64,000 nt of DNA, taken from NCBI RefSeq assembly GCF_039537705.1, contig NZ_BAABBA010000011.1, positions 62,001 to 126,000 on the forward strand. Direction: 5' to 3'. The DNA is from Georgenia daeguensis (GTDB taxonomy: Bacteria; Actinomycetota; Actinomycetes; Actinomycetales; Actinomycetaceae). Of the stretch, positions 31,503 to 40,661 are shown in pieces. Numbering within the stretch: position 1 is the first letter of the stretch; the number at the start of each line of letters is the position of its first letter. The notes beneath the pieces are model-generated. The model was not told the DNA's origin. It did no database searches and saw only the letters and a program-made list of their open reading frames with translations. A program made the position numbers and the translations under genes.

Positions 31503-32330
31503 ATGACCGTCACCCACACCATCACCGCCGACCCGTCCGCCGCCGCGACGCTCACGCGGACCGCGATCGTCACCGGCGGCGCCGGGGGTATCGGCAGCGC
31601 CATCAGCCGCCGCCTCGCCTCGGCCGGCTACGCCGTCGTCGTGGCCGACGCCGACGCCGACGCGGCCGAGCTCACCGCCGCGACCCTGCCCGGGGTCGAC
31701 GGCGCCGAGCACCGCGGCTTCGCCGGCGACCTCACCGACAGCGCCGTGAACCGCTCGCTGGCCGAGGTGGCGGCGGCCGAGGCGCCGATCGGCGTCATCG
31801 TCAACGCCGTGGGGATCTCCCCGAAGCGGGACGGTCGCAAGATCTCCTTCTTCGAGATGAGCGACGAGGAGTGGAACCGGGTGATGGCGGTCAACGTCAG
31901 CGCCCCGTTCTTCCTCATCCGGGAGGCGTTCCGCCACATGCCGACCGACGGCACCGCGAGCATCGTCAACCTGCTCTCCATCACCGCCAAGCTCGGCGCC
32001 GGCGGCGCGCCGGACGCCGTCTTCCCGCCGCACCTGCCCTCGACGGTCGCCTACGCGGCGTCGAAGGCGGCCCTGCAGAACCTCACGGCCAGCCTCTCGC
32101 GCGAGCTGGCCGGCCACCGGATCCGGGTCAACGGCGTCGCCCCGGGCTTCGTCCAGACCCCGATGATGGGCGAGGTGCCGCCCGAAGGCCCGCTGCTCGA
32201 CCAGGTGCCGATGCGCCGGTTCGCCCGGCCCGAGGAGATCGCCGACGCCGTCGCCTTCCTCGTCTCCGACCAGGCCTCCTACATCACCGGCACGTCCCTG
32301 GACGTCAACGGCGGCTGGCTCACCTGCTGA
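31503..32330 (+). CDS. Short-chain dehydrogenase/reductase
   Basis: 275 residues. TGGAGGIGSA cofactor loop (about 25-34), VNAVGIS (about 100), catalytic Ser in LLSITAKL and YAASK (about 182-186). The C-terminal TGTSLDVNGGW is the classical SDR ending. It lies 9 bp after the NIPSNAP gene. It should interconvert a ketone and alcohol in the same pathway as the SDR at 26276; the substrate is unknown. Confidence 0.88.
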   Translation: MTVTHTITADPSAAATLTRTAIVTGGAGGIGSAISRRLASAGYAVVVADADADAAELTAATLPGVDGAEHRGFAGDLTDSAVNRSLAEVAAAEAPIGVIVNAVGISPKRDGRKISFFEMSDEEWNRVMAVNVSAPFFLIREAFRHMPTDGTASIVNLLSITAKLGAGGAPDAVFPPHLPSTVAYAASKAALQNLTASLSRELAGHRIRVNGVAPGFVQTPMMGEVPPEGPLLDQVPMRRFARPEEIADAVAFLVSDQASYITGTSLDVNGGWLTC

Positions 32331-32364
32331 CCTCCTCGCCGGCTCCACGGCCGGCCCCCGACGC

Positions 32365-32403
32365 CCGGCCGGGCGGGGCACCCCCACGGTCCCGCCCGGC
32401 CGG
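32365..32403 (+). other. Intercistronic 13-bp-stem hairpin before the FAD reductase genes
   Basis: CCGGCCGGGCGGG (32365-32377) and CCCGCCCGGCCGG (32391-32403) form a perfect 13-bp stem with a 13-nt loop. It lies between the SDR stop and the first FAD gene, without a U-tract. It could attenuate or protect the downstream message. Confidence 0.55.
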
Positions 32404-32433
32404 ACCACCACAGACCATGAGAGCGAGATTCAC

Positions 32434-33882
32434 GTGTCCATCACCGAGAACACCTTTGACCTGGTCGTCGTCGGGTCCGGCATCGCCGGGCAGTCGGCGG
32501 CGACGACGGCGGCGGAGGCCGGCCTGCGGGTCGTGCTGCTGGAGAAGACGGAGAAGCTGGGCGGCTCGTCCGCGATGAGCGGCGGTTGGTTCGCGTTCTC
32601 CGGGACGCCGGAGCAGGCCGAGCTGGGCATCGAGGACTCGGCCGAGCTGTTCCTGAGCGACATGCTCGAGGCCGGGGAGCACCTCAACGACCGGGCGCTG
32701 CTGGAGGCCTACCTGGCCAACCAGGAGACGACGTACCGGTGGCTGAAGGACCACGGGGTCGAGTTCCGTGAGGTCGAGATCAGCTCGGGGATGTCCGCCC
32801 GGCGCGGCCACAACTCCGTCATCAAGGAGGTCCTGGCCCGGCTGCACGCGGACTTCACCGCGGCCGGGGGGCAGACCCGGCTCGAGCGCCGCGCGGTCCG
32901 GCTGGTCCGCGAGCCGTCCGGTCGGGTGACCGGCGTCGTGGCGGCCGCCCCGGACGGCACCGAGGAGCTGTACACGGGCCGTGGCGGGGTGGTGCTGGCC
33001 ACCGGCGGGTTCTCCCGCGGGAGCGACCTGCTGAAGATCTTCGCCCCCGAGCAGCTGGCCGCCATCCCCTACGGGGGGAAGGGCAACACCGGCGACGGGC
33101 TGAAGATGGCCTGGAAGCTCGGCGCGGGTCTGGCGGACATGTCGTTCGTCTCGGGGACGTACGGCTCCCACCCGGAGACGGGGGAGGAGTTCCACGAGTT
33201 GCTGACCGCGTACTACATGGGCGCGATCATCGTGAACAAGAACGGCGAGCGGTTCGTCGACGAGTCCCTGGACTACAAGACCCTGGGCCGCGTGGTGCTC
33301 GACCAGCCGGGCGGCCTGGGCTTTGAGGTCTTCGACGCCAAGGTCCGGGCGAAGTCCCACCGCGGCATCCCGCTCAAGGACATCGACACCCTCGAGGAGA
33401 TCGGCCACGTGTTCCGGGCCGAGACGATCGAGGAGCTCGCCGAGGCCGCCGGGATCGACCCGGACGCGCTGGTGCAGACCGTGGCGCGCTACAACGCCGC
33501 GATCGCCGGGGAGGGCACGGACGAGGTCGGGCGCACCAACCTGTGCAACGGGCAGGGCGACCTGCTGCCCATCGACACGGCCCCGTACTACGCCTACCCG
33601 GCCAAGTCGCTGATGACGACGACGTACTGCGGGGTGACGATCGACCCGTCCGGCCGGGTGGTCGACGTCGACGGGGACGTCATCGAGGGCCTGTACGCCG
33701 TCGGTGAGGTCACCGGCGGCTTCCACGGCGCCGCCTACATGACGGGCACCTCGCTGGGCAAGGGCGCCGTATTCGGCGGCATCGTCGCCCGGCACGTCGC
33801 CGACGAGCTCGGGTCCGACGAGCTCGACGCCGACGTCGAGCCCGCCGCCGCGAACCCCGCCGTCCGCGTCCCCGTCGCCTGA
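32434..33882 (+). CDS. FAD-dependent reductase/dehydrogenase of the fumarate reductase-KstD class (1 of 3)
   Basis: 482 residues from a GTG start. Rossmann motif GSGIAGQSAA (about 14-23), the FAD-contacting GGSSAMSGGWFAF, and the C-terminal AVGEVTGGFHGAAYMTGTSLGKGAVFGG match FAD_binding_2 proteins. These include flavocytochrome fumarate reductase, tricarballylate dehydrogenase and 3-ketosteroid dehydrogenase. It should introduce or reduce an activated C=C bond. It is soluble, with no signal peptide. It is the first of three tandem paralogues that differ considerably from each other, implying successive or alternative substrates. Confidence 0.85.
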   Translation: MSITENTFDLVVVGSGIAGQSAATTAAEAGLRVVLLEKTEKLGGSSAMSGGWFAFSGTPEQAELGIEDSAELFLSDMLEAGEHLNDRALLEAYLANQETTYRWLKDHGVEFREVEISSGMSARRGHNSVIKEVLARLHADFTAAGGQTRLERRAVRLVREPSGRVTGVVAAAPDGTEELYTGRGGVVLATGGFSRGSDLLKIFAPEQLAAIPYGGKGNTGDGLKMAWKLGAGLADMSFVSGTYGSHPETGEEFHELLTAYYMGAIIVNKNGERFVDESLDYKTLGRVVLDQPGGLGFEVFDAKVRAKSHRGIPLKDIDTLEEIGHVFRAETIEELAEAAGIDPDALVQTVARYNAAIAGEGTDEVGRTNLCNGQGDLLPIDTAPYYAYPAKSLMTTTYCGVTIDPSGRVVDVDGDVIEGLYAVGEVTGGFHGAAYMTGTSLGKGAVFGGIVARHVADELGSDELDADVEPAAANPAVRVPVA

Positions 33883-33960
33883 CCGCAGCGCTCACGCGCA
33901 TCTGACCCCACCCGATCACCGTGGGCCGTCCCCGGCCCGCGTTGTCGAAGGAGACAAGCA

Positions 33961-35424
33961 ATGACTCACCATCACAAGGTCGACGAGGTCAGGACCGCGG
34001 ACGTCGTCGTCGTCGGGTCGGGCGTGTCCGGCTCGGCCGCGGCCATGACCGCGGCCCGGGCGGGCGCCCGCGTGGCCCTGCTGGAGAAGCAGGAGACCTT
34101 CGGCGGGTCGGCGGCCCTGTCGGCCGGGATGTTCTGGACCGCGCCGACCGTCGAGGCCTACCGGAGGCGCATCCCGCTGGGCGACGTCGCGCTCGGCACC
34201 CGGCTGGTCGAGGACTACGAGGCCGCCCTCGCCGAGCTGCGTGCCTCGGGAGTCAGGGTGGCCGACGAGCCCAAGCGGGACATCATGACCTTCGGCATCG
34301 GCTACTCCACCGACATCCGGGCGATCCTGGCCTGGTGCCGGGACGTGGTCGTCGCCGCGGGCGGGGAGGCCCGCACCGGGACCGCCGTCGTCGCGCTCCT
34401 CGACGACGGACGGAAGGTCACCGGGGTGGTGGCGTGCGAGGCCGACGGGCGCCTGGTCCGCTACGACGCCCCCGCCGTCGTCCTCACGACCGGCGGGTTC
34501 CAGGGCGCGCGGGACGAGCTGACCCGGCACGTCGGGCCGAACGCCGACCGGCTGCTGCTGCGGTCCAACCCGGGCAGCGTCGGCGACGGGCTGCGCCTCG
34601 CCCGCGCCGCCGGGGCCGGGGGGACGACGGCGATGAGCACGTTCTACGGCCACCTCATCGGCTACCCGGTCAACCGGTTCGAGCCGCAGGACTTCCTGCC
34701 GTCCTCGCAGTACTACTCCGGCTCGACGGTCTTCGTGAACCTGCGCGGCGAGCGGTTCGTCGACGAGACGCAGGGCGACGAGCTGCTCAACCAGGCGGTC
34801 ACGTTCCAGCCCGAGGCGCGCGGCGTGCTGATCTTCGACGACCACGTCCGCCGCACCGAGGGCACCGAGGAGCCGTTCCCCGGCCTGGGCACCATCGACC
34901 GGTTCGCCGGGGCCGTCGAGGCCGGCGCCACCCACGCCGTCGCGGACACCCTCGAGGATCTCGTGGACGCCGTCGCCTCCTGGGGCATCGACCGCGAGAA
35001 CCTCGCCGCCACCCTCGAGCGGTACACCGAGGTGGCGGCCGCGGGCGGGGGAGCGGCCCGCGGCGTCCCGGTCGCCCCCGGGGCGCGGGCGCCGCAGACC
35101 GGCCCGTTCTACGCGCTCATGGTCCAGCCGTCCATCACGTTCACCTTCGGCGGGATCCGCACCAACGCCGACGGCGAGGCGCTCGACCACGACGGCCGCC
35201 CGGTCCCGGGCCTCTACGCCGCGGGCGCCGACATCGGCGGGCTGTCGAACTACGGCTACGCGGGCGGGCTCGCCCCCGGCTACGTCACCGGCCGCTGGGC
35301 GGGCGCCTCCGCCGCGGCCCGGGCCGCGGACTCCGCCGCCGGCGGCCGCTCCGGCGTCGCAGACGGCCGCTCCGTCGCCGCGGAGGGCCGTTCCGACGCC
35401 GCCCTTGCCGGCGCGCTCCGCTGA
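33961..35424 (+). CDS. FAD-dependent reductase/dehydrogenase of the fumarate reductase-KstD class (2 of 3)
   Basis: 487 residues, ATG 33961 with AAGGAGA upstream. N-terminal VVVGSGVSGSAAAMTAARAG, FGGSAALSAGMFWTAP, and C-terminal LYAAGADIGGLSNYGYAGGLAPGYVTGRWAG mark the FAD_binding_2 fold. The last ~30 residues are a low-complexity GRS-type repeat tail (SGVADGRSVAAEGRSDAA). It follows paralogue 1 by 78 bp. Probable oxidoreductase on an unsaturated acid or cyclic ketone; specificity is not readable. Confidence 0.85.
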   Translation: MTHHHKVDEVRTADVVVVGSGVSGSAAAMTAARAGARVALLEKQETFGGSAALSAGMFWTAPTVEAYRRRIPLGDVALGTRLVEDYEAALAELRASGVRVADEPKRDIMTFGIGYSTDIRAILAWCRDVVVAAGGEARTGTAVVALLDDGRKVTGVVACEADGRLVRYDAPAVVLTTGGFQGARDELTRHVGPNADRLLLRSNPGSVGDGLRLARAAGAGGTTAMSTFYGHLIGYPVNRFEPQDFLPSSQYYSGSTVFVNLRGERFVDETQGDELLNQAVTFQPEARGVLIFDDHVRRTEGTEEPFPGLGTIDRFAGAVEAGATHAVADTLEDLVDAVASWGIDRENLAATLERYTEVAAAGGGAARGVPVAPGARAPQTGPFYALMVQPSITFTFGGIRTNADGEALDHDGRPVPGLYAAGADIGGLSNYGYAGGLAPGYVTGRWAGASAAARAADSAAGGRSGVADGRSVAAEGRSDAALAGALR

Positions 35425-35459
35425 CCCACCACCACCCATCACGAGGACGAGGAAGTCAC

Positions 35460-36998
35460 ATGATCTACACGGCAGATGTTCTGGTCATCGGCGGCGGCGG
35501 GTCCGGCATGAGCGCCGCGATCTCGGCGGCGACGTCGGGGGCCTCGGTCATCATCCTGGAGAAGTGCGCGGAGGTGGGCGGGTCGACCGCCATGTCGGTG
35601 GGTTCCTTCACCGCGGCGAACACCTCCTACCAGTACCGGGCGGGGGTGAACGACAGCATCGACCTGTTCGTGGAGGACATGAAGGTCGCCAACGGGGAGT
35701 TCGAGGCCCGGGAGAACAAGGAGCTGCGCCGCATCCTGGCGGAGAACGCCGGGCCGACCGTGGAGTGGCTCTCCAGCATCGGGGTGCAGTTCCTCGGCCC
35801 GACGCCGGAGCCGCCGTACGAGAAGCCGCGCATGCACAACGTGCTGCCGAACTCCAAGGCCTACCGCGAGGCGCTGCTGCGCGAGTGCCGCAAGCGCGGG
35901 GTGGCCATCTACACCTCGATGCGGGTGGACAACCTGCTGCGCAACGCGGCGGGCGAGATCATCGGCGCCTCCGCGAACGGGCAGAACTACTTCGGCCGCC
36001 GCGGTGTCATCCTGGCCACCGGGGACTACTCGGCCTCCACCGAGCTGAAGGCGAAGTACGTCGGCGAGGCCGCGGCCAAGGTGCCGCCGGTGAACCCGAA
36101 CAACACCGGTGACGGGTTCTACCTGGGCACCGAGGCCGGCGGGGTCATGATGCAGATGGACCGCCTGTACGAGGGGCTCCGCTTCGCTCCGTCCACCCGA
36201 CCCGACCCGATCAAGATGCTGCCGTCGGTGCCCGGGCTGACGAAGCTCATGCGGGTGGTGGTCGAGCGGCTGCCGAAGAACCTGCTCGCCTACGTGATCC
36301 GCGGGGCGCTGACGTCGTGGATCGGCCCGAACAACACCATGTACGCGGCGGGCGCGATCCTGGTCGGCCCCGACGGGCGGCGGCTGGCGAACGAGGACTC
36401 CGACAAGCTCATGGCCCGCGCGGTCGCGGCCACGGAGGCCAACACGGGCTACATGATCTTCGACGCCCGGGTCGCCAAGAAGTTCTCCGCCTGGCCCAAC
36501 CCCGTCTCGACCTTCCCCGGCGTGGCGTACGCCTACGTCCAGGACTACAAGCGGTTCCGCCCGGACGTCTACCACCAGGCCGACACGCTCGAGGAGCTCG
36601 CGGAGAGCCTCGGGATCGACCCCGCCGCGCTCAAGGCATCGGTGGCGCGGTGGAACGAGCAGGTGCGTGCCGGCGCGGACGCCGAGCTCGGCCGCGAGCG
36701 GCTCGGCGACGGCATCACCGAGGGGCCGTTCTACGCGCTCGGCCCGATGAACGCCTACGTCACCCTCGCCGACGGCGGTCTCGCGGTGGACACCCAGCTG
36801 CGGGTCACCACCGAGGACGGGGAGGTCGTCCCCGGACTGTGGGCCGCCGGGTCCACCGGGCAGGGCGGGCTCCAGCTGCTCAACCACGGCCTGCACATCG
36901 GCTGGGCGATGATCTCCGGGCGCCTCGCCGGGCGGCACGTGGCCCAGGCGCAGAACCGGCTCGACCTCAAGGTGGCCGAACCGGTCCTGACCCGCTGA
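35460..36998 (+). CDS. FAD-dependent reductase/dehydrogenase of the fumarate reductase-KstD class (3 of 3)
   Basis: 512 residues, ATG 35460 after GAGGACGAGGAAG. N-terminal VLVIGGGGSGMSAAISAA, VGGSTAMSVGSFTAAN, and the C-terminal GLWAAGSTGQGGLQLLNHGLHIGWAMISG resemble KstD-like dehydrogenases. It lies 35 bp after paralogue 2, and 4 bp precede the rarD start. The frame extending back to 33921 covers paralogue 2 in the wrong frame and is rejected. Confidence 0.85.
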   Translation: MIYTADVLVIGGGGSGMSAAISAATSGASVIILEKCAEVGGSTAMSVGSFTAANTSYQYRAGVNDSIDLFVEDMKVANGEFEARENKELRRILAENAGPTVEWLSSIGVQFLGPTPEPPYEKPRMHNVLPNSKAYREALLRECRKRGVAIYTSMRVDNLLRNAAGEIIGASANGQNYFGRRGVILATGDYSASTELKAKYVGEAAAKVPPVNPNNTGDGFYLGTEAGGVMMQMDRLYEGLRFAPSTRPDPIKMLPSVPGLTKLMRVVVERLPKNLLAYVIRGALTSWIGPNNTMYAAGAILVGPDGRRLANEDSDKLMARAVAATEANTGYMIFDARVAKKFSAWPNPVSTFPGVAYAYVQDYKRFRPDVYHQADTLEELAESLGIDPAALKASVARWNEQVRAGADAELGRERLGDGITEGPFYALGPMNAYVTLADGGLAVDTQLRVTTEDGEVVPGLWAAGSTGQGGLQLLNHGLHIGWAMISGRLAGRHVAQAQNRLDLKVAEPVLTR

Positions 36999-37002
36999 CG
37001 GC

Positions 37003-37926
37003 ATGGACGCGATCGAGGCGAAGGACCGGCGAGACGGGCTGGCGGCGGCGCTCGTCAGCTACGTCACGTGGGGCTTCTTCCCGCTCTACCTCCTGCTGGT
37101 CTGGGACGTCCACGCCCTCGAGGTCGTCGCGCACCGGGTGGTGTGGGCCGCGACGGTGATGCTGGTGATCGTCGCCGTCACCCGTCAGCGGACAGAGCTG
37201 CTGCGGGTGCTCGCCGACCGGAGCTCCCGCAACCTGCTCGCCCTGGCGTCGCTGCTCATCGGCGTCGTGTGGTTCTTCTACGCCTACGGTGCGCTGACCA
37301 GCCGCGCCGTGGACGTCGCGCTGGGCTACTTCATCTGCCCGCTCGTGACGGTCCTGCTCGCGGTGACGGTCAACCGGGAGCGCCTGCGACCGGCGCAGTG
37401 GGTGTCGGCCGGCGTCGGGGCCGTCGCGGTCGTGGTGGTCACGGTCGGGTACGGGAGGTTCCCGTGGATCTCGGTCGTGGTCGCGATCGCGTTCGGTCTG
37501 TACAGCCTGGTGAAGAACCGGGTCGGACGCGGGGTCAGCCCCAGCGTCGGGCTGACGGTGGAGTCGATGCTGCTCGTGCCGTTCGCCGCCGTCGTCATCG
37601 TCACGATGTCGTTGACCGGGACCGCCACCTTCGCCGTCGGCGGGCTCGACGCCACGGACCTGTTCCTGGTGCTGTCGGGCCCGGTGACGATGTTCCCGCT
37701 GCTGCTCTTCGCGGCGGCCGCCAACCGGCTGCCGCTGTCCCTGCTGGGGAACCTCCAGTACCTCAACCCGGCGCTGCAGCTGGTCTCCGCGGTGCTGGTG
37801 CTGCGCGAGGACATGCCGCTCGCACGGTGGGTGGGGTTCGCGCTGGTGTGGGGGTCGTTGCTCGTGCTCGTGATCGACGGCGCGCGTGCTCGAGCGCGGG
37901 CCCGCCGGCTGGAGCCGGTGGGCTGA
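37003..37926 (+). CDS. rarD: RarD-type EamA-family permease
   Basis: 307 residues with about ten membrane helices in two EamA repeats. The N-terminus GLAAALVSYVTWGFFPLYLLLVWDV, HRVVWA and the middle SLVKNRVGRG are characteristic of RarD (chloramphenicol-sensitivity protein). Family members are thought to export metabolites; the substrate is not known. It is 4 bp after FAD gene 3, so probably the last gene of the IclR-controlled operon. A strong terminator follows. Confidence 0.88.
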   Translation: MDAIEAKDRRDGLAAALVSYVTWGFFPLYLLLVWDVHALEVVAHRVVWAATVMLVIVAVTRQRTELLRVLADRSSRNLLALASLLIGVVWFFYAYGALTSRAVDVALGYFICPLVTVLLAVTVNRERLRPAQWVSAGVGAVAVVVVTVGYGRFPWISVVVAIAFGLYSLVKNRVGRGVSPSVGLTVESMLLVPFAAVVIVTMSLTGTATFAVGGLDATDLFLVLSGPVTMFPLLLFAAAANRLPLSLLGNLQYLNPALQLVSAVLVLREDMPLARWVGFALVWGSLLVLVIDGARARARARRLEPVG

Positions 37927-37976
37927 GCCCCTGAACGCCCTCCGGCACGACGGTGCCGGGGTGCGGTCGCGGCAAA

Positions 37977-38002
37977 GGGCCGGAGGCACCTGCCTCCGGC
38001 CC
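37977..38002 (+). terminator. Intrinsic terminator after rarD
   Basis: GGGCCGGAGGCA and TGCCTCCGGCCC form a perfect 12-bp stem with a 2-nt loop, followed by TTCT. It lies 50 bp past the rarD stop and ends the long plus-strand operon; the facing gene ends at 38153. Confidence 0.8.
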
Positions 38003-38152
38003 TTCTGCCTCCCGACGGGCGGTAGCCCGCCGGTGGCCGCCGCGTCCTGCCGATCCTGCCGTGCACAGTGCTCGGGTCCGCGGCTGCACTGAGAGCGAAG
38101 CCGACCGGCGAACCGGTCCCCCGAAGCTCTACCTGCTCAGTACGACTTCAGG

Positions 38153-39142
38153 TCAGCACGACCTCAGGTTGGCGGCGTTGTTGCTCACCACGCCCGTGCC
38201 GCCGAGCACGACGACGTCGGTGGCGCCGAGGCGGGCGATCTCCTGCTTGGTGGCGGCGGGGACGCACTCCTTGCGCGTGAGCAGCAGGGGTCCGCCGTCG
38301 AGTGCGGCGATCGGGGCGCCGGCGAGGGCGTCCGGGTAGTCCGCGCCCGAGGCGAGGTACACGACGTCCGAGCCCTGCGGGTAGGTGTTCTTGGAGATTG
38401 CCGCCGTCGTCGCGTAGCGGTCGTTGCCCGCCCACCGCTGGACCGTGGCGCCCGGGACGATCGACTTGATCTGGCTGATCACCGAGTTGCTGATCACGCC
38501 GGTGCCGCCAAGGACGACGACCTTGGTGGGCTGCCCGTACTTGAGGAGCGAGGCGGTGGACTCCGGCAGGGAGGTGCTCCGGGTGAGCATGAGGGTGCCG
38601 CCCAGGCGGCCGGCTGCGGCGGAGCCGCCGAGCGCGTCCGGGAACGAGGCGCCGGTGGCGATGAACACGGTGGTGTCGATGCCGCCCGCCTCGAAGGCGA
38701 GCTCGGTGGCCGTCTCGTACCTGTCCCGTCCGGCAAGACGGTAGACGTCGTCGTAGTCCTTGAGCTGGCTCTCCACCAGGCTGCTCACCGCGCCGGCGCC
38801 GCCGGCGACGTTGATCCACAGCGGGTCCAGCCGCGACAGCTCGCTCTTCACCGACGCCGGGAGGACGCCGTCCTTGGGCACGAGGAGCAGGGGGCCCACC
38901 TCGGCCGCGGCCAGCGGGCCGGCGGCCAGGGCGTCGGGGAAGTCGACGCCCGAGGCGACGGTGACGGGGATCTCCTCGCCGGGGCCCGGCTCGAACGCCC
39001 ACTGTGAGATGGCGACGGCGGTCTCGTAACGGTTCGCGCCGCCCAGCCGGTAGGTGGTGGTCTCGCCCTCGGCGGCGGCGGGTGCGGCCATCGCGAGGGT
39101 GGCGGCGACGCCGCAGATGGCAGCGGCGATCTTGGTGCGCAT
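38153..39142 (-). CDS. Secreted protein of three cell-wall-binding repeats (CWB2)
   Basis: 329 residues from ATG 39142 (AGGAGC 7-8 nt upstream). A signal peptide (about 1-25, ending AAA-EG) is followed by three CWB2 repeats of about 95-100 residues. Each begins RxxGxxRYETA (RLGGANRYETAVAIS, RLAGRDRYETATELA, RWAGNDRYATTAAIS) and contains a DFPDALA-type motif and a VVVLGGTGVIS-type strand. CWB2 triplets anchor proteins to cell-wall polymers. Here there is no extra catalytic domain, so it may be a wall-surface or scaffold protein. It stands alone, convergent with rarD. Confidence 0.88.
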   Translation of the reverse strand: MRTKIAAAICGVAATLAMAAPAAAEGETTTYRLGGANRYETAVAISQWAFEPGPGEEIPVTVASGVDFPDALAAGPLAAAEVGPLLLVPKDGVLPASVKSELSRLDPLWINVAGGAGAVSSLVESQLKDYDDVYRLAGRDRYETATELAFEAGGIDTTVFIATGASFPDALGGSAAAGRLGGTLMLTRSTSLPESTASLLKYGQPTKVVVLGGTGVISNSVISQIKSIVPGATVQRWAGNDRYATTAAISKNTYPQGSDVVYLASGADYPDALAGAPIAALDGGPLLLTRKECVPAATKQEIARLGATDVVVLGGTGVVSNNAANLRSC

Positions 39143-39335
39143 CAACGTGCTCCTGGTGCTGGGGGTCAACGTAGGGGGTCGAGACGGCGCCGTCGACAGC
39201 GACGGCGTGGCGGCTCGAGCCCTATTCAACTGGCTCTCCGGGCCCGGTGACCTGGAAATCGGCACCAAAAAGTGGGAAAACACCGTCCTGATTCCTGCGG
39301 CCGGCTGGTGGACGGGTGTTTTGCCCGAATGGCGA

Positions 39336-39367
39336 GGCCCCGGTGCGCGCCGTTGCGCACCGGGGCC
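39336..39367. terminator. 13-bp-stem hairpin downstream of the carboxypeptidase gene
   Basis: GGCCCCGGTGCGC (39336-39348) and GCGCACCGGGGCC (39355-39367) pair perfectly around a 6-nt loop, 30 bp past the stop of the minus-strand M14 gene. The TTT run is on the plus-strand side. Confidence 0.65.
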
Positions 39368-39397
39368 TTTACGGGAACGGCAGCTCCGCCGTCGTCC

Positions 39398-40426
39398 TCA
39401 GTCGCGCGACTGCTGGACGGGCATGGTGTCCCAGACCGCGACGTCGGCGTTCTCGATGGAGCCGTCGGCGATCGCGCGGGCGGTGGCCTCGAGCGTCACG
39501 ACGGTCTGGCGGATCAGGTAGCCGTTGCTCTTCTGGCCGAGCACCCGCGAGGGGTCCTCGTGGTCGGACATGCCGCGCATCTCGAAGAGCAGCGTGGCGA
39601 TGTCGTACTGCGAGGCCAGGCCGTTCCGGGCGATCGTGTCTGCGCTGCCGCCGACGTCGTACTGGGCGACGTGGCCCCAGCCGTAGGAGTTGACGGCGTC
39701 GTGGACGACGGCGCCGAGCCGCTTGGAGTCCTCGACCACCGCGGGGTCGACGTTGGGGCTGGTGGGGTAGAGGATCGCGCCCGAGACGAGCCTGCCGTCG
39801 GCCTCGCGGTCGGTGCCCTGGTGGTGCAGGTCGACGGCGTAGTCGATGTCGTGGGCGGCCAGCACGCGCGAGTGCAGCGCCTGGGTCTCGGGCTGGGACT
39901 GCGCCACGTGGTCCCGGTTCAGGTCGATCTCGTTGGCGTTGTACCGGGTGAGGTGGCGGTCGCCCGCGGCGAGGTAGTCCTCGAGGGAGAAGTCGACGTC
40001 ACCCATCGCGCCGTCGGCGTTGAGCATCGGGACGATGAGGATGTTGACGCCCTCGAGCAGGCCGGCGTTCTTGCCGGTGCCGAGCGACCTGATGAACTCC
40101 ATCGTCGCCTCGGTGGTGAGCTGCTCGTTGCCGTGCTGCTGGGTGATGTACAGGACCGTCGGGTTGTCCGGGTCGGTCAGGTACTTCACGAGGTGGATGT
40201 CGCGCCCCTTGACGGTCTGCCCGATCACCTCGAGCGTCATGGCGTCCTGCCGGGCGTCCTGGTCCTTCAGGAAGGTCACCAGCTCGTCGTACGTGGCGAG
40301 GATCGAGGTGTTGACCGTCTCGTTCCCGCCGTAGCTCGGCCCCTCGCCGGCCAGCGCCGGCGCGGAGAGACTCGCGCCGAGCGCGAGCGAGCCGAGCAGG
40401 GCGACGGCGGATGCAGCCTTCTTCAC
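39398..40426 (-). CDS. Secreted M14-family zinc carboxypeptidase
   Basis: 342 residues from GTG 40426. A signal peptide (about 1-26, ALA-GE) is followed by an M14 peptidase domain. Zinc ligands are seen in QQHGNE (His, Glu; about 95-100) and DLHHQG (His; about 198). NRDH is the substrate-binding Asn-Arg position, and LFEMRG supplies the catalytic Glu. It removes C-terminal residues from peptides or cell-wall stem peptides outside the cell. It is a single gene between two hairpins, next to the CWB2 protein, consistent with surface or nutrition roles. Confidence 0.88.
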   Translation of the reverse strand: MKKAASAVALLGSLALGASLSAPALAGEGPSYGGNETVNTSILATYDELVTFLKDQDARQDAMTLEVIGQTVKGRDIHLVKYLTDPDNPTVLYITQQHGNEQLTTEATMEFIRSLGTGKNAGLLEGVNILIVPMLNADGAMGDVDFSLEDYLAAGDRHLTRYNANEIDLNRDHVAQSQPETQALHSRVLAAHDIDYAVDLHHQGTDREADGRLVSGAILYPTSPNVDPAVVEDSKRLGAVVHDAVNSYGWGHVAQYDVGGSADTIARNGLASQYDIATLLFEMRGMSDHEDPSRVLGQKSNGYLIRQTVVTLEATARAIADGSIENADVAVWDTMPVQQSRD

Positions 40427-40621
40427 GTGGTTCCCCCAGGATGTCGAACGACGCCGAGCGGTTCGGCGGTTTGGCCCCGGGGGTTGGCGGGGCCGTTCGT
40501 GCCGCGCCCCGGCCCCCGGGTGCTGGTCATCTTCTTCCCATGAAAGGGCAAGGCGCTACGGATCCGGGCGGCCGGAAAGGGACATGGCAGGTTGTGGCCG
40601 GGATGACCGCCGACGACGAGG

Positions 40622-40649
40622 AAGGCCCCGACCGCGTGGTCGGGGCCTT
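40622..40649 (-). terminator. Terminator of the DUF4127 gene
   Basis: AAGGCCCCGACC and GGTCGGGGCCTT form a perfect 12-bp stem with a 4-nt loop, 12 bp past the stop of the minus-strand DUF4127 gene at 40662. It ends the whole lacI-to-DUF4127 run. Confidence 0.8.
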
Positions 40650-40661
40650 CGTGCGGGCGGA

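Noticed and set aside
37977..38002. tRNA-like or riboswitch structure between rarD and the CWB2 gene
   Set aside because: A simple 12-bp hairpin plus TTCT at a 3' end is a terminator. No cloverleaf or aptamer features were seen.
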